DNA from: Papaver somniferum
Taxonomy: Eukaryota > Streptophyta > Magnoliopsida > Ranunculales > Papaveraceae
Direction of reading: 5' to 3'
DNA: 64,000 nucleotides
Assembly: GCF_003573695.1 (NCBI RefSeq)
Contig: NC_039358.1
Coordinates: 196,939,192 to 197,003,191 of the forward strand
Below are positions 54,314 to 64,000 of this stretch, piece after piece; position 1 is the first letter of the stretch; the number at the start of each line of letters is the position of its first letter. Under the pieces are notes generated by a model that ran no database searches, had not been told where the DNA came from, and worked only from the letters and a program-made list of their open reading frames with translations. Position numbers and translations under genes: made by a program.

Positions 54314-57300
54314 TTGTTGATTGAGAAAATTCAAATCAAGAAAGTAATTAAACAAATCAGTGAATCAGTTAGAGGAAAGATGAATAGAATTAATGAAAAT
54401 GGCAAAAAATTGGAGTGTAGTATGATAACAAAAAGCTTGGTTAACGAATTCCATGAAAACATCAAAGGAAGAACACATAAACGAAATTTTGAAGGAAAGA
54501 AAATTATGGCGGTAGAAAAAACTTCACCTTTGAAAGATTGGGAAAAGCAAAGAATTGTGTTCATGGCAGAAGAAATACCAAAAGAAAATTTGAATCATAC
54601 ATCTCCATTGGTTGTCACAGTGCCTATTACACGAAAAATAGAAGGATACGGCAATAAAATCCACAGAAGAATGGATGTTGAACAAAACTTTAATTGATGC
54701 AGGAAGTTCAGTTGATATAATATTTTATCATGCATTTCGGGGAATGAGATTTAAAGATGAAGAAATGTCCAATTCAACATATTTTGTTCATGGCTTTGGA
54801 AAATCCACAACAAAACCTAAAGGAGAAATAGTGGTACAAATTCTACTTGGAGAAATCGAAACACATGTGACATTATGCGTGGTGGATATGGAATCGCCAT
54901 ATAATATGTTATTAGGAAGATCATTGATACATGCGATAAAAGTTGTGGTATCAATGTTGCATCAATGTATTAAATTCCCCACTCCAAGTGGAATATGTGA
55001 AATCAGAGGAGATGTTGATAATGCGAAATTATGTCATCAAATTGAAGTAAGGCGTTATGAAGAACAAGCAAAAAGGAAACAATTTCGCAGAAAATTGGTA
55101 AAGGAAGCAAAGAAGGAAGAAGAATTTAGAGTATATATGATAAGGGCGAAAGAAGGCAAAGGAATACCCAACGAAGTTTTGGAAGAATGAGAAGGATCCA
55201 TAACAGCAATTAAAGAACCCACACCAATGGGAGAACCTAAAACCAGTTACACTGCCGCATAACCAACAAAAGAAATAAATGTTGGGACTGAAGATGAGCC
55301 TCTAGTGTTGAGAATTGGAACCAAAATGGATATAGAAGAAGAATAAAGAACTGTCAATTTACTGCGAGAATATAAAGATATTTTCGCAGGAAACATGGAT
55401 GAGATACCAGGAATAGATCCAACAATTGCTTGCCACAGACTGGAGATTAACAAAAATGTGAGACCATTTAAACAGAGAATAAGAAAAATCGCAACAACTT
55501 ACCATTCCCAAATAGAAGAAGAATTACAGAAAATGATGGAGGCAGGAATTATAAGAGAAGCTAAATACCCAGAATGGATAACGAATATGGTCATTGTCCC
55601 AAAGAAAAACAAGGGAATCAGGATTTGCATAGATTTCACTGATTTGAACAAAGCTTGCCCTAAAGATAGTTTTCCGTTACCCGATATTCCTCAAATGGTG
55701 GAATCTGCAGCAGGAAATGATAGGGTATCATCTTTAGATGGGTACAAAGGGTATAACCAAATTCCTCTCGCTGTAGAAGATCAAGAACATACTTCTTTCT
55801 TTGCTCCTAGAGGTTTATATTGTTATATGAAAATGTCGTTTGGTTTGCGAAATGCGGGAGCAACATATCAAATAATGGTAGAGAAGGTGTTCGCAAAATG
55901 GATACACAAAACATTAGAAGTATACGTGGATGACATGTTGGTGAAGAGTAAGGAAGCTAAGGACCATGTACAAGACTTGAGGGAGATTTTTGAACAAATG
56001 CGGCAGTATAACATTAAATTGAATCCCGAGAAGTGTACTATTGGAGTTGCATCGGGAAATTTTTTAGGTTACATTGTATCAAAGGAAGGAATACAGGTTG
56101 ATCCGGAAAAAGTGCAAGCAGTTCATGACATGCCAACACCATCAACAATAAAAGATGTACAGAAGTTGAATGGGCTTCTAGCTTCACTAGGGAGATTCAT
56201 TTCGCGATCATCAAACAAATGCAAATATTTTTTCGATATACTCAAGAAGGGTACGAAATTTAAATGGAGTGACGAATGTGAAAAGTCTTTTCAAGGAATC
56301 AAAGAACATCTTATGAATACAACTATCTTACAAAAGGCAGAACCAGGAGAAGAATTATTGATTTACCTTGCGACAACGTCGCATGCATTAAGTGTTGTAT
56401 TATTGCGAGTAGACGCAGGAGTGGAGAAACCCATTTATTACATTAGCAAAACTTTTAATACTGCAGAGAAAAATTACTGAAAAATTTAAAAGTTGATCGT
56501 ATCATTAGTTTATGCATCATTTAACCTCCGCATATATTTTCAATCACACCAGATAAAGGTATTAACAAAAGTACCAATTGAATCAGTGATGAAGAATTCT
56601 AAAAGATCAGGAAGGGTAGAGAGATGGAATGCACAAGTAGGCTATTTTGATATTAAATATGAAGTTTTATCTTCACCAAAATCACAAGTTGTTGCGGATT
56701 TCTTGGCAGAATTTGTTTAGAAGAAGATGAAGCAGTAGAAGAAATGATGGATGTAGAAGACGAACATGGAGATCCAAAAGATTTATTAACAGAACCAAAT
56801 AGATGGGAAATACTGGTAGATGGATCATCAAATGGAGTTGGAATTGTTTTAATTTCACCAGAAGGAATAAAAATGGCTTTTTCATTCAGGTTGGAATTTG
56901 AATCCACTAATAATGAAACAGAATATGAAGCTGTGATACATGCATTAAAATTCGAAATAGAAATGAAACTAGAAAACGTTAAGGTCACTAGTGATTCGCA
57001 GCTAGTTATTCGCAAAATAAAAGGAGAGTATACTACAAATGAACCATCCCTGAAGAAATACAAGAAGCTGGTTGAGGAATTGTCAGCGAAAATCCCAAAA
57101 ATAAAATGGAGGCACATTTCAAGAAAGGATAATAGACTCGCAAACGCTTTTGCTTTCATCTCAAGTATGATGACAGATCCAACTGCGAGATGCATAAAAA
57201 TACAAACACTTCTGTCACCATCAATCAATAAAGAAGAGGAAGATGTGGATGTGATGGTCATAGATAATGAAAAAGAAGAAAAAATAAATAATGTCGCAGA

Positions 57301-57645
57301 CAGGAGAATGGAGCTTCACGCATATTTTGCGAAAGGAGAAACACCAAGAAATAGATTGGAAACACACAAGTTAAAGATCCGAGCAACGAATTATGAATTA
57401 AGAGATGGGTTGTTATACTGAAAATCTTTAGTGGACCATCACTCATATGTTTGACACGAGGGGAAGGAGAAAAGGTGCTGAAAATGTTACATAGTGGAGA
57501 CGCTGGCAATCATAGTGGAGGAAGATCTTTGGCACATAGAGCAAAAATGCAAGGTTATTACTGGCCATACATGCATGAAGATGCAAAAAAAATATCAAGA
57601 CGTTGCGAAGATTGTCAGCGGCATGTGGCCCTGACATTTTTCAAT
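54314..57645 (+). pseudogene. Tat-lineage gypsy gag(end)-pol, truncated inside integrase
   Basis: Order on the plus strand: gag C-terminal end (54314-54697), then aspartic protease (54675-55190; LIDAGSSVDIIF, YNMLLGRSLIHA). RT (55395-56480; IRICIDFTDLNKACPKDSFP, SSLDGYKGYNQIPL, EVYVDDMLVKS). Remnant of the first RNase H (56493-56720). A second, archaeal/plant-type RNase H (56744-57421; ILVDGSSNGVGIVL, NNETEYEAVIHAL, VTSDSQLVIRKI). The start of integrase with its HHCC zinc site (57451-57640; HSGDAGNHSG, CEDCQRH). The dual RNase H is the hallmark of the Tat lineage. Most of gag and everything after the zinc site are absent, with stops between blocks. It ends abruptly at 57645 against the inverted element. 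Confidence 0.88.
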
Positions 57646-60333
57646 CTAAATGGCATTCTCGTGTAGTAGTACAACCCTCTAGGAGCGAAGAAAGCCGTGT
57701 GCTCCTGGTATTCTTCGGCCAAGGTATTTGATTGTATCCACAATATCCATCCATGGATGATAACCTTTTGTACCCGGACACTGCTTCCACCATCTGAGGG
57801 ATATTTGGTAAAGCGAAACTATCCTTGGGAAAAGCGGTATTTAGATCACTGAAATCAATACAGATTCTTATGCCATTGTTCTTCTTTTGTACAATTACCA
57901 TATTCGCAACCCAATCTGGATATTTCGCCGGCTTTATGATGCCCGCCTTCATCATTTTCTGAAGTTCCTTGTCAATTTTCTCATGATAGGTCGTCGCTAT
58001 CTTCCTTATCCGTTGTCTTACTGGCTCGATTGCTGGGTCTAATTTCAACCGATGGCACGCAACACGCGGATCAATGCCTGGCATTTCCTCCATGCTCCAC
58101 ACAAATATGTCTCCATATTTTGTTAATAGTTTCACCAACCTACTTTCTTCTTCCACCTCCATCTTCGTCCCAATTTTTATGATTTTTGGTCCGTCTTCCG
58201 TTCCTAGTTTACATCTTTCGTCGGTTCGACTGCGGCTAAATTCAAGATTGGCTCTCCCAACGGGGTTGGTTCTTTTATGGGCTTCACGGGTCCTTTTCTG
58301 GTACCTCGCTAGGTATTGCCCACCCTTCTTTAGCCTTTGCCAGGTATACCCATAATTCGTCATTCTTCTTCATCTCCAGTACCTTCCTCTTCCGTTCCTT
58401 CTTCCTTTTTTCTCTATTCTCGTAAAGATCGATATCTTTCTTGTTGCATCTCTCGGCTTCTTCGCCGCGTCCTCGTATTTCGCCGATTCCACTTGGCATA
58501 GGGAACCGTATCATTTGGTGATAAGTGGACGCAACTCCTTTTATTCCATTCACCCATTGTCTACCTATAAGAGTGTTATATGGAGACTCCACATCTACCA
58601 CACATAGAGTAACCTTTGTTTCCAACTCTCCTGCAAATATTTTCAAGCATATCTTGCCTTTTGGCCTTGTCGCCACTCCGTTGAATCCATACAACGTAAC
58701 AAGTCATAATCCTCGTACCCCAGAGATCTAAAGGTATGGTAGAAGAGGATATCTATTGATCTACCCATGTCTATCAATACTTTGTCCACCGCCCAAGTCA
58801 TCTCCTTATTTTGCTGCCCCCCCTTCCTGGGATGCAATCCTGGCCATAGCTAGGCTAATGACTAGTGAATTCATATGCTGAATTTCTCATTCTGGTACTT
58901 CCTTCGGCGAAAAGGATATTTCTCTCCTTTGCCAGCCTTCTAATGGTTCTTCCTTCGGGGAATTCATTACCTTCGCAATCCACCTTGTACACTCTTGAGA
59001 GTACGTTATCTTCAAAATCTTGGAAACTTCCCCTGGAATGTGATAGGAAATTATAGCTTAATCGTCTCCTTTCTCGGCTTACTTTTACATGCTTGTTGTG
59101 ACAAGTAATCATCGGTGCCTCCTTTTGGTCAATGTACTGTGCAAGTTTCCCTTGTCTGCTAATCCGGTGTCTGATCTTCCTAACACTTCTACAGCTGTTG
59201 GTCTGGTGCCCGTGAAAACTATGATACCTGCAAAATTCATGACTCTTGATTCCCGGGACTGGTTCTCTCCCCAGATTTGGTGGTGCCGATATCTCCTCGG
59301 TTAATATCACCTCCTCCCATACCTTCTCCATAGTTTTGTTAAGTTCTGGAAGTTTTAACTCCGTCTAGGCCATCAACTCTTGTCCGATCTTCCCTTTGTT
59401 CTTCAGCTTATGCCTCTCTCCTCTGTCTCCTCGTGGATCCTTTCGCCTGGATCCTCCCTTCTCCTCGTCGCCTTTTTGTGAACTTCCCACCTGCATCCTT
59501 AAGCATCGTAGCTCATATAAGATTTCATGGTCTATGGTTCTCCTTCTTATTTGATCAATGTTCACTTCTGTCTTGACGCGTTTGCTTTCTTCCTCACGTT
59601 TCCTCTCTTCCTTATACCTTAGCTCGCGATTTTCTCGTCTCGCCTCTTCTAACAACCTCCTTAAGTCTCTTTCTCTATTGTACCCTTCTAACAACTCCAA
59701 CATCCCTTGTTCATATATTTCATGATTTCTTTCGCACTGGATATGCCATAGAGATGATGCCGCGATCTCCTCCGCTTCATTATTTCCTTCCCACATGACC
59801 TCACCAGTCATTTCTCGTTCACGTTCCTCATGCATCATCTGGTCATCTTCCTCCTGATTAGGGGTTTCACCCAGTTCTTCCGATACCTCATCCTCCTCAT
59901 CATCGTTTTCCTCTGCCTTTTCTCGGTTCATTTCCTTCTCTGCAGTAGTCCCGGATTTCACAATCTGACTAGGTTTCTCCACAGTCCCGGCTTTCACTTT
60001 CGATCTGCGTTTCCCTTCTATCATGGTCCTTCCTCTTTCATCCTTTACCAATATATCGTCCTTTACCTCCTGATCCCGAGCCTCCAATCGTTTACTCCTT
60101 CTCAACACTGTTTGTGATTTCGTTTGTCTCACCTTTCCCTTCATGGTTTACCTCGTTCTGAAATCCGTCCTTTTATCCACCTCTTTGCTAGTCTTTCCGC
60201 TTAATCCTCAGATCTCGAACAAGCATTCTCAGAACTTTGGTTTCCGCCTCTTTGGTGCAACCTCAGCTTCTCTCCTTACTCTTTAGACGAGGATAGATCC
60301 CCAATCTAAGATCCCTGCTTCTGGGCGCCAAAA
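57646..60333 (-). pseudogene. Second Tat-lineage gypsy element, inverted: gag-protease-RT(start)
   Basis: Read from the right on the minus strand: gag N-terminus (60144-59365; basic start MKGKVRQTKSQTVLRRSKRL, acidic middle, coiled EARRENRELRYKEERKREEE). Gag zinc motif C-X2-H-X4-H-X4-C (59331-58855; FCRYHSFHGHQTNSC). Protease (58837-58284; LIDMGRSIDILFYH, GVATRPKGKI). RT up to FAPRGLYYYTRMPF (58363 to about 57655), where the plus-strand element's integrase begins. Sequence resembles, but is not identical to, the plus-strand element, so these are two elements of the same lineage. PBS TGGCGCCCAGAAGCAGGGA is next to the LTR. Multiple frameshifts. Confidence 0.85.
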
Positions 60334-61017
60334 TGTGATTACTGGAAATCCAGCAACACACCCAAATGGAAAGTAAGTAAGATCTAAGACATGATAAACA
60401 CAATAACTTAAGTTTATTTATTAATCTCAAGCTAAATACAAGTTACACTCGTGAGTTACCAGGAAACCCTAATCCCTTCTCTAAACCTATGAATTACAAG
60501 GAAACCCTAATTCTCTATCTCGTATTGTAGACCTTTTCCTCTCCAAAAGATCTCCCCCTTTACATTGCCCCAAGGTCTTTATAGCCCCCAACAACCCGAA
60601 TGGTATACAACCCACATTATCTCGCCGAGGTTACTTTATACTTCGCCTGGAGCATAATCCATAAAGTTTTCCCCCACCTTTCGCTGACTGTGCGTGGTCT
60701 TGTCGGGACACCTGTCCTATTTCTTGCCTGATAATTCATCTACTTCGTGGTGGTATCTTTTCTTCCAAGCCAAGTCACATTATTTCATGGTCATTTCGTA
60801 ATGGACATCTGATTCCTTTCGCGTTTTACGTCCCCTTTGGCGAGTTACCTCGTCCCAAACTTTACTTTGCTGTCGTGAAGATAAGGATAATTCTGACTTG
60901 ATTTGACAAGTCCCTGAAGACGAATCTCGGGGCTTGAAGCAGGATCTTTTCACCAGATTCTCGCGCCTTCCTATGGTCACGTGTCGGCTTACACTTTGGT
61001 AACTACACTATAAGAAT
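60334..61017 (-). repeat. 5' LTR of the inverted Tat element (684 bp)
   Basis: On the minus strand it starts TGTAGTTACCAAAGTG (61017) and ends GTAATCACA (60334), directly before TTT and the TGGCGCC primer-binding site. No partner LTR lies in the window. Confidence 0.75.
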
Positions 61018-61026
61018 TCATTATCT

Positions 61027-61795
61027 TTTATTCTTTTGCAGGGTTGTTACGGGGGGTAACCGATCCCCACATCCAACCACTCTTGCTAACCCTATGCAGC
61101 AAGCTGTTTCTTTTTTAATCCATATATTTTTTTAAATAATAGCATGTGGTGTACCCAAGAATCTACTTGTTTGAAAGTCGGTTAACACCTATTTAAAGGA
61201 GGCTTCCCATGGAACTTGACGCTCAAACTAAGAACAACATAATGGTTGATGCCCCAGGATAAAACAAAAACCATCTCAATGAAACATGAGGAGTATATAA
61301 AAAATGTGGGTTGTGAGATCATGACAACTTAATAATAAGGTTAATGCACGATTTGTGTTATTTTTTGAAAAGATATCAGAATCTAATCCTGCATCGACAC
61401 TCCTAACCAATAAGGAGTACATTGTCAATTAAATTGTGAGCTGGTGAGTTAATAATTATTGATTTAAGGAGAGTTAATACTGAACAAAAATCAATATCAG
61501 GTTCTAGTAAATGAAGATCTGTCTCTCTCTTATTCATTCCCGTTATCATCATTGAAAAACCAAAGAAATACAACCGGTTTTATCCGTGATAAGATGCTCA
61601 GGTTCTTCGCAAAAACCTGCAGTAAAAGTGCGGTATCTCTGTACCATCCATCAACGAACGAAATAATTGGGCCATTTGTGCAATATGTCAACAAAGTTCT
61701 GAATAACTGAGATGCAGATGTATAAGAGACAATACTTCCATCTTAACTGAATGGATCTGCATAGACGTTAAAATCAGAGGCTAGAGAAACATGTC
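61027..61795 (+). repeat. Segmental duplication, copy 2
   Basis: Matches 48610-49465. It starts ten bases beyond the LTR border. The ORF present in copy 1 is broken here: a 2-bp gain after ATGAAGATC, a 1-bp loss after CAACAAAGTTCT, and a Cys-to-stop change (AACTGAATGG). Confidence 0.8.
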
Positions 61796-62809
61796 TGTAT
61801 ATGTAATTGATCACTCTTTTGAGAGTATCAAAGACAAAGTGTAATATAATCGTGTTCGAACCATAGAGATTGTTGGTGCTCAGAAGAATTGTTTAGCAAA
61901 GCAATAATATAATTTTGATTTGTAATTGAGAAAGCAGAGAATAATATTTGTAAAAGATAACAGTTGATGTGAATCTACCAAGACTTCGAAATTTCACCTA
62001 ATGTATTCAAGTATGTATGTGATCAAATTATAACTCAACAGAAATGAATAACGATTCATTCTACCCGGCAGATATAGCAAATTAGAATCTCAATATATCT
62101 AAACAAATACCATTTCATGACAATTGGTTATATTTCTAACATAAATCTCGATTGAGAAATGTCATAGGTATTCCCTAGTATTCAATGTATCCGGAAATCA
62201 CAATGAATCTAAAAAGTTTGTAGACACTACCAACACAAAATTGCAATCAAACAGAGACAAAGAAATGGATTAAAACTTGGAATTTATTTATGATCACTGT
62301 AAAGAATACTTGAACCTATTAAGCTTCCCCTCTAGTCTTGGCAAAGAGGGGTTTAGCTTCTCATTGTTGTGTAGATATCCATTAAAGGTATTGAATAAAA
62401 AACTCTAACACGCAAGAGAACTAAAAAGAACTGAACTCAATAGAAAGCAAAAGAAAATTAAGATTGCAGTATTGAATCGTATTCTTATCGGTTGATTGTT
62501 GTCCTCCTTTATACACAACTGCTGTGACTTGTTCTCTGACTTCCGGATTCAACCCTGTTTTCCTCCTTATTCATATCTCCATTGGGTACACAACACACCC
62601 ATCTCTAATGACTGATTCAAACCCTTCCTGGATTGGGGGAATAGTTTTATCTCTTCCTCAACTGACTAGGCACCAGTTCTGATTCTGACCAAACTCAGGC
62701 CTTCACCAAGTCTAGCCAGTACTTCCCAAATCCAACAAACAAAACCTCAACTTCACTTTCATCTTCACACATTCACTGTTACAGACCATACAACCACGAC
62801 ATCAGCACC
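61796..62809. other. Unassigned AT-rich DNA
   Basis: No ORF, repeat border or RNA gene recognised. The style of 62280-62560 (CCCCTCTAGTCTTGGC, ending in C/T-rich text) may be retroelement-derived, but nothing supports a call. Confidence 0.3.
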
Positions 62810-64000
62810 TAGGGCTGCACAAGAACCGGTTGGGAGGACCTGGACCGGAGTGGAACCGGAAATACCGAACCGGTACCGGACCGGAACCGGTCTAGCCGGT
62901 ACAGACACCGGTACTGGAAGTTGAGAACCGGTCTAGACCGGTACAGACACCGGTTCTAGGGGGAGTACCGGTAGGAACCGGCCCATATGTACCGTTTAAT
63001 TTCAGCCGTTAAGATCCTAACTAGTTTTAATCCTATCCGTCCAATATAGATAACCCTAATACTAATCGCTAACTCTGGTAACTCTCTCACTCTCAGTTTT
63101 CTTTCTTCTTCGTTTTTTCTCTCTCTGAAGCAGTGAAGCTATGAAGAGCAGCCTCTTCATCTCTGAGTAACTACGGCTACCTCACCAATCAATCAGGAAA
63201 TCACCAATTCACGATCATCATCAAGTGATTCAAGTCTTACTAGTTAGTAGCTATCAATCAATCAGGTAATCTTTTCGATTTCCTTTCTGTTTCAACAAAA
63301 GGAAACCCTAGGAATTGTAAACGATTTTAAGTAGCTATCGCTTGACTAATCAACTAACCCTAGTGTTTATACTCACGCAGGTTAAGTGGTGACTGCCAAG
63401 GATACCAATTTTTTCTTCGTCTATCAGATTCAATCTAAACCTTTTTGTTTCCAAGGTACTTTACAGTCTTTACTTATTCTTGTTCTTCTAATTGAGCAAT
63501 CTATCTTATGAGATTAACCTTGTTGATGTAAATGATTTAGGGTTTGACATTGATTGAGAGTTTGAGATCAATTTAGGGTTTGAGAATTCAGATTGATTGA
63601 GCAATACATGTTAATATGTTATAATGAATACATAGATTGATTGTACTCTGTACTACTGTGTGATAAGTGATAACTGATTAACTGTGATTCTATGAATGGT
63701 TTTGCAATTAGTTGTATCTTTCTTGTATGAGTATGTATGACAGTATCACTATGTGTATGTCTCACTGGAGGTATTTCCTAACTTGGATTTGTTGATAATA
63801 TTGAGTCTGTATACTGTATGTTTGCCAAGTACAATAAGTATTGGGGTGTGTATGAGAATATGTAATGTATGGAAATGAATGGACTGAAAATATTCAATCT
63901 GCACAAATTCAACTGTAGTTATGAACTTCTTATGTATTTGCTTGCTATTTGTTTTGAACTGGTTGTAAACTTGTAATACACACAGGTTGAGGTTGTCCTA
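62810..64000 (+). mobile_element. Left end of a hAT-like element continuing out of the window
   Basis: Starts TAGGGCTGCACAAGAACCGG, a common plant hAT terminus. It is followed by about 170 bp dense in ACCGG, CCGGT and AACCGG words (subterminal repeats, many inverted). After 63060 there is a leader-like region with C/T-rich CTTTCTTCTTCG and ATG-poor text and possible intron signals, such as a transposase gene would have. The coding part, right end and target duplication lie outside the window, so autonomy is not shown. Confidence 0.55.

Noticed and set aside
56653..57261. 202-residue minus-strand ORF
   Set aside because: Antisense of the Tat RNase H coding frame; serine/leucine-rich shadow with no domain.
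59830..60117. Plus-strand ORF with hydrophobic residues
   Set aside because: Antisense of the acidic gag region of the inverted Tat element.
1..64000. tRNA, rRNA or conserved ncRNA genes
   Set aside because: No cloverleaf or rRNA signature was recognised by eye. The only tRNA-related matches are retroelement primer-binding sites. A covariance-model search would be needed to exclude them.

Overview
This is plant nuclear DNA from a eudicot. Genes have short GT-AG introns, there are two recognisable housekeeping or cell-wall genes, and most of the window is AT-rich layers of LTR retrotransposons, PIF/Harbinger elements, hAT-like elements and other repeats. The style of the F-box gene and some LTRs reminded me of Papaveraceae, but that is only an impression and no species is claimed.

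Layout. (1) 1-5.5 kb: a minus-strand proline-rich cell-wall protein gene whose last repeat block is frameshifted out; a complex foldback repeat; a Ty1/copia LTR with a gag stub that abuts a headless copy of a GH10 xylanase gene; a hAT-like MITE. (2) 5.5-11.6 kb: no host gene. A degenerate repeat tract is split by two neighbouring TIR elements with readable target-site duplications (8230-9679, 8-bp; 9709-11362, 9-bp). Each has an unusual internal array: scattered AGTTCGGTT motifs in one, palindromic GCATAACTAGTTATGC units in the other. (3) 11.9-14.3 kb: an intact six-exon GH10 endo-xylanase gene with an N-terminal carbohydrate-binding module. (4) 15.4-18.7 kb: a 13-exon Notchless (NLE/WD40, ribosome biogenesis) gene in which the splice sites I placed all look intact, but exon 3 carries a stop codon and a 5-bp deletion. 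(5) 19.3-33.3 kb: a transposon nest. Harbinger 1 (19452-21515) sits exactly in the TTA target duplication of a duplicated end of Harbinger 2. Harbinger 2 (21815-33267) is itself split by an 8.6-kb LTR element that has no pol and one 530-residue zinc-knuckle ORF. (6) 33.3-42.3 kb: LINE and chromovirus debris, a hAT-like MITE, a 2.3-kb LTR, a CACTA-like end, and Harbinger 3 carrying only a Myb/SANT-like gene. (7) 42.4-48 kb: an F-box gene with a 1-bp frameshift, split by a complete 4.3-kb chromovirus with 322-bp LTRs and an ATAGG target duplication. (8) 48.6-61.8 kb: a direct segmental duplication (48.6 and 61.0 kb) encloses Harbinger 4, with a DDE transposase that keeps its triad, and two Tat-lineage gypsy elements fused head to head at about 57645. 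(9) 61.8-64 kb: unassigned DNA, then the left end of a hAT-like element leaving the window.

As a whole: apart from the xylanase and possibly the proline-rich gene, no host gene here reads intact. The nesting order can be partly read from the target-site duplications. The Harbinger elements are dismembered: one keeps a triad-complete transposase, two keep the Myb-like partner protein, one keeps neither, so any mobility would need complementation in trans.
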